NCBI GenBank assembly: GCA_030586155.1
Contig: CP130741.1
Span: 924,680-988,679, forward strand
DNA length: 64,000 nt
Source: Eubacteriaceae bacterium ES3
Lineage (GTDB): Bacteria; Bacillota; Clostridia; Eubacteriales; Eubacteriaceae
Direction: 5' to 3'
How positions within the stretch are numbered: position 1 is the first letter of the stretch; each line of letters starts with the position of its first letter. Below are positions 9,122-19,081 of the stretch, one piece after another. The notes under the pieces were generated by a model, which was not told where the DNA came from, made no database searches, and worked only from the letters and a program-made list of their open reading frames with translations. The translations under genes and the position numbers were made by a program.

Positions 9122-9892
9122 ATGAATCTAGCAGAAGAGAAAAATCAGGAACTGGAGAATATAGAGCTTTGGCGACGATATCAAAATGATCCGACCATTG
9201 AACTTCGCAATGAGCTGGTTCTATTGTATACTGATCTCGTCAGGCGAATTGTACTTCGTTTTAAGGGGAGTTATAATGGCTTTGGTCAGATGGATGACAT
9301 GGTCAACCAGGGCATGATTGCTTTGATTGATGCGGTAGAGAAATTTAATCCAGACATGGGGAATAAGTTCGAAACTTTTGCAACCCTGAAAGTTCGGGGT
9401 TCAATTATAGATTTTATGCGAAAGCAAGATTGGGTACCCAGAAATCAGCGGAGTCTTTCCAAACTTTTGGAAGATAAATATGGAGAACTTTATGCAGATC
9501 TGGGGAGAGAACCCACTAATCAGGAATTGGCTGAAAGCATGGAAATTACTGAAGACAACCTGCAGAAGATTTTCCAGCAACGACATAATTCAATAATTCT
9601 TTCTTTTGAAGAAGCTGCTAATGAAAAGATGATGGAATTTTCGCCTTTAGTGGAACGGGAGACCAGGGATGAACGCCCTGAGTCAAAACTTTTATTTGAT
9701 GAACTTAAGCATCAGCTGGCTAACTCGATCGATACTTTAAAAGAAAAGGAACGTCAGGTTATATCTTTATATTATTATGAAAATTTAAAATTGAAGGAAA
9801 TTGCCGAAGTTTTAGGGGTAACTGAATCAAGGATTTCACAAATCCATTCGCAGGCCATTTTAAAGCTTAAGAACAATTTGAATCAATACTAA
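9122..9892 (+). CDS. fliA: FliA/SigD, RNA polymerase sigma-28
   Basis: A 256-aa sigma factor of the FliA/SigD/WhiG group. Region 2 (DDMVNQGMIALIDAVEKF, FETFATLKVRGSIIDFMR), region 3 (LPRNQRS-like VPRNQRSLSKL) and a C-terminal region 4 helix-turn-helix (LKEIAEVLGVTESRISQIHSQA) are visible. AAGGAGAAT precedes the ATG. It should recognise the TAAA-N15-CGATA boxes found here before flgM, flagellin and fliD. Its anti-sigma FlgM is encoded at 22.3 kb. Confidence 0.96.
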   Translation: MNLAEEKNQELENIELWRRYQNDPTIELRNELVLLYTDLVRRIVLRFKGSYNGFGQMDDMVNQGMIALIDAVEKFNPDMGNKFETFATLKVRGSIIDFMRKQDWVPRNQRSLSKLLEDKYGELYADLGREPTNQELAESMEITEDNLQKIFQQRHNSIILSFEEAANEKMMEFSPLVERETRDERPESKLLFDELKHQLANSIDTLKEKERQVISLYYYENLKLKEIAEVLGVTESRISQIHSQAILKLKNNLNQY

Positions 9893-9902
9893 GGAGAAAA
9901 AT

Positions 9903-10664
9903 ATGGATCAGGGATTTTACTCAGCTGCAGCAGGCTTGTTTGTTCAGCAGAAATCAATAGATGTGCTGGCAAATAACATGGCGAATGTTAATACTGCCGG
10001 TTACAAAACGCAGACTACTGTGGAATCGAGTTTTGCGGAATATGTACTGGCCCGGGTTAATACAGACCCCAATGTTAATGACTGGGATATTGGAACCGCA
10101 AATTACATAACAGTTGTAGATGAAGATTATACAGATTTTAGTGAGGGCAATCTGCGGGCTACCGAACGAAATGTGGATATGGCAATTCAGGGCAGCGGTT
10201 TCTTTGTAATCAATACAGCGGCAAATGGACAGGTTTTGACCCGAAATGGTCAATTCGAAGTTGATGATCAGGGAAACCTGGTTTTACCTGGTGCCGGAGA
10301 AGTTTTGGGAACTGACGGTCAGCCGATTAATATCGGTACCAGTGATTTTACCGTTGACGGAGCAGGCAATATGAGAGTAGATGGCGAGCTCAGAGGTACC
10401 TTATGGATTGTTAATGTTGATAATCAGGAAGATTTAACCCAAGTTGGTGAGGGCTTTTTCCAGGCTGCAAACGGGTTTGCCCAGGAAGATGTGGAAAACT
10501 TCAACATTTTACAAAAATATCTGGAGGTTTCCAATACCGATTTGACAAAAGAAATGTCTTCATTGATTGCCAGACAGAATTTATATAATTCATGTTCGCA
10601 ATTGATAAAGATATTTGACCGGATTCATGAGATTTCAGCCAACCAGGTTGGGAAAACCTCTTAA
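9903..10664 (+). CDS. Flagellar rod protein, FlgF/FlgG family (FlhO-like)
   Basis: A 253-aa protein with the N-terminal rod signature LANNMANVNTAGYKTQ (residues 21-36). The central FlgE/F/G domain includes QGSGFFVI, and the C-terminal heptad helix is LIARQNLYNSCSQLIKIFDRI. It belongs to the axial rod/hook family, exported through the type III gate. In Bacillus the equivalent pair is flhO-flhP. Which of the two genes is FlgF and which FlgG cannot be decided from sequence inspection alone. Confidence 0.9.
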   Translation: MDQGFYSAAAGLFVQQKSIDVLANNMANVNTAGYKTQTTVESSFAEYVLARVNTDPNVNDWDIGTANYITVVDEDYTDFSEGNLRATERNVDMAIQGSGFFVINTAANGQVLTRNGQFEVDDQGNLVLPGAGEVLGTDGQPINIGTSDFTVDGAGNMRVDGELRGTLWIVNVDNQEDLTQVGEGFFQAANGFAQEDVENFNILQKYLEVSNTDLTKEMSSLIARQNLYNSCSQLIKIFDRIHEISANQVGKTS

Positions 10665-10681
10665 ATAAGGAGAATTAGAAG

Positions 10682-11383
10682 ATGATACGAGGATTTTATA
10701 CGGGTCGTGCTGGGATGATTGCCCAACAGCAGTCCCTGGATACAATTGCCAATAATATGTCTAACGCCAACACAACTGGATTTAAAGCTCAATTAACAGC
10801 TTTGACGAGTCTTTTATATGAAGATGTCAATGGCGGAAACGGTTCGGAAATTAATACTGGACATGGAGTGAAAGTCATGAAAAATGGTTTGATATTCAAA
10901 CAGGCCAGCCTGGAGCCGTCAGAGTCTGAACTGGATTGTGGGATTGAAGGGAAAGGTTTTTTCACCATTCAAAATCCGGAGAATGGAGATATCTATTATA
11001 CCCGAGACGGATCTTTTGGCATTAGTGTTGAAGGGGATCAAAACTTTCTGGTAGATGGAAGTGGATACTATGTTATGGATGCCGATTTAAATCGAATCAA
11101 TATAACAGATGGTTTTAGTGCCGAACAATTGGGGATTTTTTACTTTGATAATCCTTATGGCCTGGAACTGACAGGAAATAACTTTTTCCTGGAAACACCA
11201 CAATCAGGTGCCCCTCAACTTGATACCCAGTCAGCTGTTTATCAGGGGATGCTTGAAAGTTCGGGGACCGATGTAGGAGTGGAAACGGCACGAATGATTG
11301 AAGCACAACGATCATTTCAGTTCAGCTCACGAATTGTTCAAACAGCAGATGAAATGGAAGCGGTTATTAATCAATTACGGTAA
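10682..11383 (+). CDS. Flagellar rod protein, FlgF/FlgG family (FlhP-like)
   Basis: A 233-aa paralogue of the preceding gene with the same architecture. Features are the N-terminal IANNMSNANTTGFKAQ motif (residues 21-36), a central GKGFFTIQNPENGD stretch, and the C-terminal MIEAQRSFQFSSRIVQTADEM helix that packs in the rod core. The pair is cotranscribed with fliA upstream (17-bp spacer, AAGGAGAA ribosome site). It probably forms part of the distal or proximal rod. Confidence 0.9.
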   Translation: MIRGFYTGRAGMIAQQQSLDTIANNMSNANTTGFKAQLTALTSLLYEDVNGGNGSEINTGHGVKVMKNGLIFKQASLEPSESELDCGIEGKGFFTIQNPENGDIYYTRDGSFGISVEGDQNFLVDGSGYYVMDADLNRINITDGFSAEQLGIFYFDNPYGLELTGNNFFLETPQSGAPQLDTQSAVYQGMLESSGTDVGVETARMIEAQRSFQFSSRIVQTADEMEAVINQLR

Positions 11384-11413
11384 CTAAGCTTATATTGAGG
11401 AGAATGTGGATAA

Positions 11414-12862
11414 ATGGATGAAATTAAAGGTGGTGCTGAAGAAGCGAAGCAACGGATTGAAGTGCTAATCAGTGAAGACGGAATGACAGGCTTTGTTAAG
11501 ATAAATAAAGAACCTGATGAAGAAAATATTGAAGTAACCAGTCAGGACATATTTGATGCCCTGGAAGCGCAAAAAGTAGTTTATGGTATTCAAGAGGAAA
11601 CGGTAGAAAAGCTGGCAGGGCGACCGATATTTAACCTGAAAATGAAGGTTGCGGAAGGGATGGCGCCGATTGACGGTGCTGATGCAACCTTCACCTGTTA
11701 TGTAAAACCGGATGGTGAATACAAGCCGGTTTTTGATGATGAGGAAAAAATAGACTACAAAAATACAAGTCATTTTCAGATGGTCGATGAAAATCAGGTT
11801 TTGTGTAGAATTGACAAAGAAACCAAAGGAAATGCCGGTAAAACTGTGCTGGGAGACCCGGTTCCGGCAAAGGATGGTCGTAAGGCAGCGATCAAGGAAG
11901 GCAAGAACACTTACTTTTCTGATGATCAGTCTCAGCTTATTGCCAAATGTGATGGGATCGTTAAATTTATAGGCAACACCATTCACGTTAATGATATGTT
12001 GCAAGTTCCCGGCAACGTTGATATATTAAGCGGAAATATTAATTTTCCTGGAGACGTGACGGTTAATGGCGATGTCTGCAGTGGCTTTCGGGTCAAGTGC
12101 GGTGGTGACCTTGTTATCAAAGGTGTCATCGAGGATGCTGAAATTGACGCCAGAGGAAACGTACTGGTTGCCCAGGGGATAAATGGTAACAGGGATAAAA
12201 AAATCCGGGTTCAAAAAGAACTAAGAAGCAAGTATATCGAAAATGCCCTGATTGAAGTCCATGGGGATGTTTTCGCCGATTATATCATAGAAAGTCAGGT
12301 CCAATGTGAAGGCAATATTGTCTTAAGTGGTCAGAAGGAGTTAATTGTCGGTGGTTCAATTGAACTGACAGGTGACTTAAAAGCTAAAGATATAGGAACA
12401 GATAGAGAGAAGCCGACAAAGATTACAATTGTTGGGGTGCCGACACCGGATCTCCATGCGATCGCTGAGTGTGACGAGCAGATTTCTCTTAATAAAATGG
12501 AACTGACCAAGGTTTCAATCAATGAAAAATCTGTTAATAAGATGCTTTTAGATCAGGAAAAGAAAAGTATTGCAATGAAAAAAACTGATCGACAGGCGCT
12601 TGAGAAAATTGCATTAATGTTAAAAGATCTGAGTGAGCAGAAACAGAGTATAGAAGCTGAAATCAGCAAGTTCGAAGAAAAGAAGGATGAAATCGTTAAG
12701 AAAACCCCGATTGAATATTTCGGCAGTATTTCCTGCAAGCGAAAGCTTTATCAGGGGGTAAAAATTTACTTTGGTGATGAACTGTTTCACTTTGAATCAG
12801 ATAATCTGGATCATTGCCGAATCTATTGGATGGACGATAAAATTATTTTAGGAATGCTTTAG
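11414..12862 (+). CDS. FapA family (DUF342) polymer-forming protein
   Basis: A 482-aa protein with the DUF342/FapA pattern. The N-terminal part includes the TKGNAGKTVLGDPVPAKDG motif (residues about 137-155). A right-handed beta-helix-like stretch rich in G-D-V and G-N-V turns spans about 195-320, and a long coiled coil about 355-430. The family is widespread in Firmicute chemotaxis/flagellar operons, and its role there is poorly defined. It sits between the rod genes and cheC. I do not assign a function beyond a probable cytoplasmic scaffold. Confidence 0.8.
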   Translation: MDEIKGGAEEAKQRIEVLISEDGMTGFVKINKEPDEENIEVTSQDIFDALEAQKVVYGIQEETVEKLAGRPIFNLKMKVAEGMAPIDGADATFTCYVKPDGEYKPVFDDEEKIDYKNTSHFQMVDENQVLCRIDKETKGNAGKTVLGDPVPAKDGRKAAIKEGKNTYFSDDQSQLIAKCDGIVKFIGNTIHVNDMLQVPGNVDILSGNINFPGDVTVNGDVCSGFRVKCGGDLVIKGVIEDAEIDARGNVLVAQGINGNRDKKIRVQKELRSKYIENALIEVHGDVFADYIIESQVQCEGNIVLSGQKELIVGGSIELTGDLKAKDIGTDREKPTKITIVGVPTPDLHAIAECDEQISLNKMELTKVSINEKSVNKMLLDQEKKSIAMKKTDRQALEKIALMLKDLSEQKQSIEAEISKFEEKKDEIVKKTPIEYFGSISCKRKLYQGVKIYFGDELFHFESDNLDHCRIYWMDDKIILGML

Positions 12863-12873
12863 GGAGGTTTGGC

Positions 12874-13497
12874 GTGTTTGAAAATTACGAAGATTTAAAT
12901 GAGATGCAAATAGATGTATTGCGGGAGATCGGTAATATTGGCGGTGGAAATGCTGCCAGTGCCCTGGCCAGTATCCTAGATGAAAAGGTGGATATGACTC
13001 TGCCTAATGTGCGGATTACAGGATTTGATCAGGCTGTAGAAGATTTGGGTGGAGCAGAAACCATGACGGTTTCAGTATTAGTCAGTTTCAGTGGCGAAGC
13101 AGAAGGCATGATTGTCTTTCTGATCAATATGGAAGATGCCAAACGAATTATGAGCCTCTTAATTGGTGGCGAGGATGAAGAGGACGATGATGAGCTCAGT
13201 GATATGAAGCTCTCAGCTATTAAAGAAATTGGGAATATTCTGGCTGCTTCATATATTAACTCAATTGCTTCTCTGACTGGTTTAAGAATTGATGTATCTG
13301 TTCCATATGTAGCCATTGATATGGTTGGTGCCCTGATGAGTGTACCGATTATTGAGTTTGGCGCAATTGGCGATAAACTGATGTTTATTGAAGAAAATTT
13401 TATCGGTGAGCGGGGCAGTTTAGACAGTAATATTATCATGTTTGCAGAAATTAATACCTTAAAAATCATAATGGAAAAATTGGGAATTGAGTTATGA
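12874..13497 (+). CDS. cheC: CheC, CheY-P phosphatase
   Basis: A 207-aa protein with a GTG start behind GGGAGG. Both CheC phosphatase motifs are complete: D-x3-E-x2-N-x22-P at about residues 12-42 and S-x3-E-x2-N-x22-P around 113-144. The family hydrolyses CheY-P and binds CheD, linking receptor adaptation to response termination. It overlaps cheD by 4 bp (ATGA), a conserved pairing. Confidence 0.95.
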   Translation: MFENYEDLNEMQIDVLREIGNIGGGNAASALASILDEKVDMTLPNVRITGFDQAVEDLGGAETMTVSVLVSFSGEAEGMIVFLINMEDAKRIMSLLIGGEDEEDDDELSDMKLSAIKEIGNILAASYINSIASLTGLRIDVSVPYVAIDMVGALMSVPIIEFGAIGDKLMFIEENFIGERGSLDSNIIMFAEINTLKIIMEKLGIEL

Positions 13498-13982
13498 GCG
13501 AGAAATTCACCGTAGGGATATCAGATTATAAAGCCTCAAAGGCGCCGCACACGATTGTAACTTTTGCCCTGGGTTCCTGTGTGGGTATCTGTTTATATGA
13601 CCGTATGACAAAAATAGGAGGACTTTCTCATATTATGCTGCCAGACAGCCGCGGCTTTTCAAATCGGGATATCAATCGGAAAAAATTTGCCGATACGGCA
13701 ATTCCTGATATGGTTAATGAAATGCGGCGTATGGGAGTGGGGAATAATCGGATCGTTGCAAAAATTGCCGGAGGGGCTCAGATGTTTGAAGTTCAACCAG
13801 GCAGTAAAATCGGTGCGGTAGGGGAACGAAATATTGAAAGTGTCAAGCGTGAACTGGCCCGGCTTAAAATTGCTATCATAGCAGAAGATACAGGACTAAA
13901 TTTTGGACGAACCCAGTATTTTGACCTGGAAACCGGAGTGATGAAAATTCAATCCCTGAACCGAAGAATTGTGGAATATTAA
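13494..13982 (+). CDS. cheD: CheD, receptor glutamine deamidase
   Basis: A 162-aa CheD with the catalytic Cys-His-Thr set at C29, H46 and T23. The spacing equals that of characterised CheD proteins (Cys to His 17, Thr to Cys 6). It deamidates chemoreceptor glutamines and binds CheC, which it activates. It is the last gene of this operon; no strong rho-independent terminator follows directly before the 270-bp gap. Confidence 0.95.
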   Translation: MSEKFTVGISDYKASKAPHTIVTFALGSCVGICLYDRMTKIGGLSHIMLPDSRGFSNRDINRKKFADTAIPDMVNEMRRMGVGNNRIVAKIAGGAQMFEVQPGSKIGAVGERNIESVKRELARLKIAIIAEDTGLNFGRTQYFDLETGVMKIQSLNRRIVEY

Positions 13983-14029
13983 AATTATTTCAAAAAAATT
14001 GATAAATGATAAATAAGTACTCTTTTTTT

Positions 14030-14090
14030 TGTTATATATATAGTACGGGTGCTTGAGTAAACCGGTAAGCACAAGTGTTTGGCGGTTTTT
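14030..14090 (+). promoter_or_regulatory. Putative pseudoknot/terminator leader upstream of cheW
   Basis: An extended -10-like TG-T-TATATA lies at about 14031-14039. Just downstream are four interleaved complementary segments: GTGCTT (14049-14054) pairs with AAGCAC (14067-14072), and AAACCG (14059-14064) pairs with CGGTTT (14083-14088), followed by a T run to 14090. The two helices cross, so they form an H-type pseudoknot or alternative folds, and the second helix plus U run looks like a terminator. ACGGGT at 14045-14050 could also pair with ACCCGT at 14197-14202. It matches no riboswitch consensus I know. The rest of the 270-bp gap holds small hairpins only. Confidence 0.4.
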
Positions 14091-14252
14091 TATATAAACA
14101 CAAGAATTTATTGGAGGAATCAAGAAATTTTATTGATTTCTGACGGCTATTAATGCTAAACTTGTAGCATATAATAGGGTAAGTGTGTTTACCTGGACCC
14201 GTCTAAGTTGGTGAACATAAATTTATACTGATGATGAGTAAGGAGTAGAAAA

Positions 14253-14756
14253 ATGACAGATAATGGTGTTGTAAGAAACAATCTTGAGGAAGATACTCAG
14301 TACGGACGTTTTTTAACCTTTTCACTGGGAGAAGAAGTGTTTGGTATCGAGATTCGTTATGTAACTGAAATCATTGGGATGCAGTCGATCACAAAAGTTC
14401 CGGAAGTTCCTGAATATATTAAGGGAATTATCAATCTTCGCGGAAAGATTATTCCAGTTCTTGATGTTCGTCTGCAATTTGGAAAAGAACCTATTCCCTA
14501 CAACGATCGAACCTGTATTATTGTCATCGATATCGAATCAGTTTCAGTAGGATTGATAGTTGATAATGTTGATGAAGTTCTGACTATCGATGATGAAGAT
14601 ATCGCGCCTCCGCCATCAAATAAAACCGGCTTTGAAAATCGTTTTATGAAAGGTATCGGTAAAGTAGGCGGTAAGGTTCAGCTGTTACTTGATTCATCAA
14701 GACTTTTAAAAAATGATGAGATGGAAATTCTGGAAGATATGATCGAAGAAGTATAA
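14253..14756 (+). CDS. cheW: CheW, chemotaxis coupling protein
   Basis: A 167-aa single CheW domain. The conserved core VPEVPEYIKGIINLRGKIIP (about 50-70) and the C-terminal FMKGIGKV segment are present. It bridges chemoreceptors and CheA in receptor arrays. AGTAAGGAGTAG precedes the ATG. cheB follows within a few bases, so the two are cotranscribed. Confidence 0.95.
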   Translation: MTDNGVVRNNLEEDTQYGRFLTFSLGEEVFGIEIRYVTEIIGMQSITKVPEVPEYIKGIINLRGKIIPVLDVRLQFGKEPIPYNDRTCIIVIDIESVSVGLIVDNVDEVLTIDDEDIAPPPSNKTGFENRFMKGIGKVGGKVQLLLDSSRLLKNDEMEILEDMIEEV

Positions 14757-14769
14757 CGAGGTGACTGCT

Positions 14770-15807
14770 GTGAGAGCAAAGCAGAAAATTAAAGTTCTGA
14801 TTGTCGATGATTCCCTGTTATTTCGTGAGACACTGGCTCGTGAAATGGCCAAAGACGAGGGACTCGAAGTGGTTGGAACGGCATCAGATCCCTATATGGC
14901 ACGGGATCTCATTGTCAAACTCAAGCCTGATGTGCTGACCCTGGATGTTGAAATGCCGAAAATGAATGGGATTGAGTTTCTTAAAAAGCTTATGCCTCAA
15001 TACCCGCTGCCAGTTATTGTGGTGAGTTCAGCTTCTCAAAATGTTTTTGATGCCTTAGAAGCTGGCGCGGTGGAATTTGTTACTAAGCCCAATATGTCCA
15101 GACAGGGGGGGATGGCATCTTTTGTCAATGAGCTGACGGTGAAAGTAAAAATTGCTTCAACGGCAAAGGTTGGAAATAAAAAACAGTCTCCGGCAGTATC
15201 CAGTCGTGCTTTTTCAGGCTCAGTTAGTTCAGCAGGGTCTAATCAGGTGATAGCCTTAGGGGCTTCAACTGGTGGAACTGATGCACTATATAGCGTTATT
15301 TCAGCTTTGCCCCGGGAAATGCCGGCGATTGTCATTGTTCAGCATATGCCGCCGGTATTTACAAAACTCTATGCGGACCGTTTAAATAATTCCTGCAAGT
15401 TGGAAGTTAAAGAGGCAGCTGACGGGGATGAACTCCGGCCGGGCAGGGTATTAATTGCACCGGGAGATTTTCAGATGCGGGTAGCTAAGCGTGGGTCCGG
15501 CTATTATGTGCGGGTTACTAAAGAAGAAAAAGTCAGTGGACATTGTCCCTCAGTTGATGTCCTCTTTCGTTCTGTTGCTGAAGTCGTAAAAGACAAGGCA
15601 ATAGGGGTAATTATGACTGGAATGGGCAAAGATGGTGCCGATGGACTTTTAAAAATGCGTAAAAACGGCGCTTATACCATTGGTCAGGATGAAAAGTCTT
15701 CAGTGGTTTATGGTATGCCTATGGTTGCTTTTAATATCGGGGCGGTACAGAAACAGTTACCGCTTGAACGGATTCCTGATGAAATAATCCGCTTTTTGTC
15801 AAAGTAA
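14770..15807 (+). CDS. cheB: CheB, receptor methylesterase response regulator
   Basis: A 345-aa protein with an N-terminal receiver (D13-D14, phospho-acceptor D59), a Ser-rich linker (about 130-160) and a C-terminal methylesterase. The catalytic triad is visible: Ser in GASTGGTDAL, His in VQHMPP and Asp in MTGMGKDGADG. An upstream GTG (14761) is in frame, but it overlaps the GAGGTG ribosome site (14758-14763), which is spaced for the GTG at 14770. It removes methyl groups from the receptors encoded next; CheR is at 52.3 kb. Confidence 0.95.
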   Translation: MRAKQKIKVLIVDDSLLFRETLAREMAKDEGLEVVGTASDPYMARDLIVKLKPDVLTLDVEMPKMNGIEFLKKLMPQYPLPVIVVSSASQNVFDALEAGAVEFVTKPNMSRQGGMASFVNELTVKVKIASTAKVGNKKQSPAVSSRAFSGSVSSAGSNQVIALGASTGGTDALYSVISALPREMPAIVIVQHMPPVFTKLYADRLNNSCKLEVKEAADGDELRPGRVLIAPGDFQMRVAKRGSGYYVRVTKEEKVSGHCPSVDVLFRSVAEVVKDKAIGVIMTGMGKDGADGLLKMRKNGAYTIGQDEKSSVVYGMPMVAFNIGAVQKQLPLERIPDEIIRFLSK

Positions 15808-15818
15808 ACAATAGATGT

Positions 15819-15868
15819 AGCCACTGCATTCCGGTCATCTTAATAGATCGGAGTGCAGTGGCTTGTTT
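15819..15868 (+). terminator. Terminator after cheB
   Basis: A long hairpin has arms GCCACTGCA (15820-15828) and TGCAGTGGC (15854-15862), extended inward with wobble pairs to about 17 bp. A T-rich stretch follows. It separates cheW-cheB from the chemoreceptor promoter. Confidence 0.75.
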
Positions 15869-15932
15869 CATGTAAAACATAATCAGTCCTGTAAAAGAGT
15901 GAACTGTCTACTAAAACAACTCTAAATTTAAC

Positions 15933-15960
15933 TTGCAATTCACAAGAAATTAAGTATAAT
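15933..15960 (+). promoter_or_regulatory. Sigma-A type promoter for the first chemoreceptor
   Basis: TTGCAA (15933-15938), 16-bp spacer, TATAAT (15955-15960). Transcription would start at about 15967, after the ATG at 15965. This supports the downstream ATG at 15986 as the real start. Confidence 0.7.
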
Positions 15961-15985
15961 TAATATGAATGAAGAGGAAAAATTA

Positions 15986-18900
15986 ATGGAAAAAGAAAAA
16001 AAATCATCTTTGTTGATTAAAATTGTTTTATTGTTTGGTGCGATACTTTTAATCAGCAACCTGACTGTCGGATTTATTTCGATCAGCTCAGGAACAAACA
16101 ATTTGAAGGAACACTCCTCCACATATATGTTAGAATCAACATCAAGCAAAGCACACTATCTCAGTGCGGAGATCGAATTACAGCTGGCAAAGCTTGAAGG
16201 TGTGGCTGACAGCGAGGCTCTGCGGTCAATGGACTGGGTGGAACAGCAGGCGTACCTTTCCGAATATGTCAGTAAACTCGGTTACCTAGATTTAGCAGTT
16301 ATTACCCCAGACTATATGGCCAACTATGTTGTTAGCGGTGAGAGCAGTCAACTGTCAGAAAGAGACATTTATGAGGATGCTTTTAATGGAAAATCAGGTA
16401 TTTCTAACGTGCTCATCAGTTCTGTAACTGGTAAGCCGGTTGTTCTTGATGTGGTGCCCATTCGGACCGGAGACCGGGTCATGGCCATTTTAATGGGGCG
16501 GCGGGATGGCACAGCTCTTAGTGAGATGATCGCCTCTTTCAGTGTTGGAGAGACCGGTTTTGCCTACCTGATGACCAAAGACGGGACCATTAACGCCCAT
16601 ACTAACGAGCAACTAGTGCTGGATCAAGTCAATGTTTTTGAAGATATGGAAAATGGCGGCACCATGGTCAGTTTTGGTCACGCTTTACAGGACCTTGACT
16701 TTGAGACTGGTGGTGTAATCAGCTACAGTAATGAAACCGGTGATCGAATGGCGGCAGTTGTGCCGGTTCCCAACACTGAGTGGATGCTGGGGATAGGGGA
16801 TACTGATGAAACCCTCTTTGCAGAGGTCTATTCGCTCCGAAATCAACTGATTATTATCGGTATAGGTATCATCATCGTTTCATTGTTGGCGGTTTATCTG
16901 GTCACCAAACGATCGGTCATCAATCCGATAATTAAATTGAAGGAGGTCGCCAATCATGTAGGCAGAGGTTCTACCAATGTTAACATTGAAATTGACCGTT
17001 CTGATGAAATCGGTGATTTGATGGAATCCTTCAGCCATGTGGTTGAAAACCGCCGTGACCAGGCGCAGATTGTCAGAAGTATCGCTGAAGGTAATCTGGC
17101 CGTTCAGGTGGAGCCACTATCTGAAGAGGATGAGATGGGTTTTGCCCTGGTAGGGATTATTGCGACTATCAATAAACTGTATGAGGAAGAACTCCGCTTT
17201 GAAAAAGAAATTCTTGCCGGAAATCTTTCACATCGCGGTGATGCGGAACAGTTTAATGGTGCTTACAGTGAATTGATTAGCGGTCTGAATCGAGTAGTAA
17301 AAGCTTTAGTCAACCCGCTGAAGATTGCTATTAAATCTATTGAACGGATTGGTCGCGGTGAAATTCCACCGAAAATTACCATGGATTATCAGGGTGATTT
17401 CGAAGAGATGAAAAACAATATTAACGCCTGTATTGATGGCCTCGGAGCTTTGGTAGAAGGAAACGAGGTACTGGCATTGATGGCCAATAATGACTTCACT
17501 CAAAAAATCGAAGGTTCTTATGAAGGCATTTACCAGGAAATTGTTAATTCCATCAATCGAATCAACGGCAAACTGATTCATGTGGTTGATATCTGTAACA
17601 ATATTGCAGTTGGTGATATGAAAGATTTGGCAGACCTTTCGGAATCAGGTAAACGTAGTGATAATGATGAACTGGTTCCCAGCCTGATTAAAATGATGGA
17701 GAATATCCAGATGCTGGTCCAGGAGACGGATAAGATGGCCGCTTTAGCTGTTCAGGGTGATCTTGCAAACCGTGGTGATGCCAGCCAGTTCCCGGGTCAA
17801 TATTCTAAAGTAATCATTGGTTTTAACCAAACCCTTGATGCCGTAATCGCCCCGATTGACGAAGCTTCGCGGGCTTTGAAAGAGCTGTCGCAAGGCCATT
17901 TAAGTGCTAATATGGAAGGCGACTTTGCCGGCCAGCATGGTCAAATAAAAGAGGATATGAATGCGACCATTGCATTTTTACGTCAGTATGTTTATGAAAT
18001 CAGTGAAACCCTGGAAAAAATAGCTGACGGGGATCTTAGTCAGGAGATTGAATCTGATTATTTGGGTGATTTTGTTAATATCAAAAATGCTATTAATCAC
18101 ATCACAACCAGACTCAGTGAAACCATGAAAGAAATCGAAATTGCCGCCAGTCAGGTGGATTCCGGTTCGCGACAGATTTCTGACGGTGGTCAGGCCCTGG
18201 CTCAGGGTACCACCGAACAGGCAAGCTCGATTGAAGAACTGTCGGCATCTATTGAAGAAGTGGCAGCTGAAACCCGTAAAAATGCAACAGATGCCAATGA
18301 AGCAAACAATCTGGCTGTAGCAGTCAAAAACCATGCAGAAACCGGAAATAGCCAAATGGCACAGATGGTTTCGGCAATGAGTGATATCAATGAATCCTCC
18401 AACAGCATATCAAAAATTATTAGAGTGATTGATGATATTGCATTCCAGACCAATATATTAGCCTTGAATGCCGCCGTAGAAGCAGCCCGGGCCGGCCAGC
18501 ACGGTAAAGGCTTCGCTGTTGTTGCAGAAGAAGTCAGAACCCTGGCAGCCAGAAGTGCCGAAGCTGCGCAAGAAACCACAGAGCTGATTGAAGGATCGAT
18601 TGATAAAGTTGAAGCCGGAACAAAAATAGCCGATGAAACAGCACAAAGTCTGACAGAGATTCTTGGTCAGATTGAAAAAGTGACCGGATTGGTTGCTAAT
18701 ATCGCCCAGGCTTCAAATGATCAGGCCTCAGAAATTGCCCAGATTACAACTGGAATTGATCAGGTATCACAGGTTATTCAAACCAATTCAGCCACTGCCC
18801 AGCAGTCTGCTGCTTCAAGTGAAGAACTTTCCGGTCAGGCCCAGATCTTAAAAGGGATGGTTGAGGCATTTAGTTTAAAACAAACAGGTAGAAGGACAGC

Positions 18901-19018
18901 TGACGTAACGGCAGTGACCACAAAAGCTTCCTGGAATGAAGCAGAAGCGGCAGCAAGCTATGAAACAGAAGATTTTAAAATATTATTGGACGATATAGAA
19001 CCTGCAGACAAATATTAG
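15986..19018 (+). CDS. Methyl-accepting chemotaxis protein, very large, poly-HAMP type
   Basis: About 1010 aa, roughly 1.5-2 times the usual receptor length. The N-terminal helix (about 8-32) is followed by a dCache-type extracellular sensor (to about 275) and a second helix (about 280-305). A long cytoplasmic stretch carries several HAMP-like repeats with recurring [11 protein letters not shown] / GDLANRGDA type units (310-700). The signalling tip is [21 protein letters not shown] chose ATG 15986 over 15965 because GAAGAGG is spaced for it and the -10 box lies too close to the first ATG. The ligand is unknown. It is paralogous to the next gene. Confidence 0.93.
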   Translation: MEKEKKSSLLIKIVLLFGAILLISNLTVGFISISSGTNNLKEHSSTYMLESTSSKAHYLSAEIELQLAKLEGVADSEALRSMDWVEQQAYLSEYVSKLGYLDLAVITPDYMANYVVSGESSQLSERDIYEDAFNGKSGISNVLISSVTGKPVVLDVVPIRTGDRVMAILMGRRDGTALSEMIASFSVGETGFAYLMTKDGTINAHTNEQLVLDQVNVFEDMENGGTMVSFGHALQDLDFETGGVISYSNETGDRMAAVVPVPNTEWMLGIGDTDETLFAEVYSLRNQLIIIGIGIIIVSLLAVYLVTKRSVINPIIKLKEVANHVGRGSTNVNIEIDRSDEIGDLMESFSHVVENRRDQAQIVRSIAEGNLAVQVEPLSEEDEMGFALVGIIATINKLYEEELRFEKEILAGNLSHRGDAEQFNGAYSELISGLNRVVKALVNPLKIAIKSIERIGRGEIPPKITMDYQGDFEEMKNNINACIDGLGALVEGNEVLALMANNDFTQKIEGSYEGIYQEIVNSINRINGKLIHVVDICNNIAVGDMKDLADLSESGKRSDNDELVPSLIKMMENIQMLVQETDKMAALAVQGDLANRGDASQFPGQYSKVIIGFNQTLDAVIAPIDEASRALKELSQGHLSANMEGDFAGQHGQIKEDMNATIAFLRQYVYEISETLEKIADGDLSQEIESDYLGDFVNIKNAINHITTRLSETMKEIEIAASQVDSGSRQISDGGQALAQGTTEQASSIEELSASIEEVAAETRKNATDANEANNLAVAVKNHAETGNSQMAQMVSAMSDINESSNSISKIIRVIDDIAFQTNILALNAAVEAARAGQHGKGFAVVAEEVRTLAARSAEAAQETTELIEGSIDKVEAGTKIADETAQSLTEILGQIEKVTGLVANIAQASNDQASEIAQITTGIDQVSQVIQTNSATAQQSAASSEELSGQAQILKGMVEAFSLKQTGRRTADVTAVTTKASWNEAEAAASYETEDFKILLDDIEPADKY

Positions 19019-19081
19019 TTAAAAAAGTGGGGGTTCATTTCCATTAGATAAATCAAAATGCTAATTTGATAGAGGGGTAAA

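Noticed and set aside
14030-14210. c-di-GMP riboswitch before cheW
   Set aside because: The conserved c-di-GMP-I and -II aptamer cores are not there; only the generic pseudoknot-like pairing is supported.
19046-19075. Sigma-28 promoter before the second chemoreceptor (TAAA...GATAG)
   Set aside because: The spacer is about 12 bp against 15 in all good boxes of this window, and the CG of the -10 element is missing.
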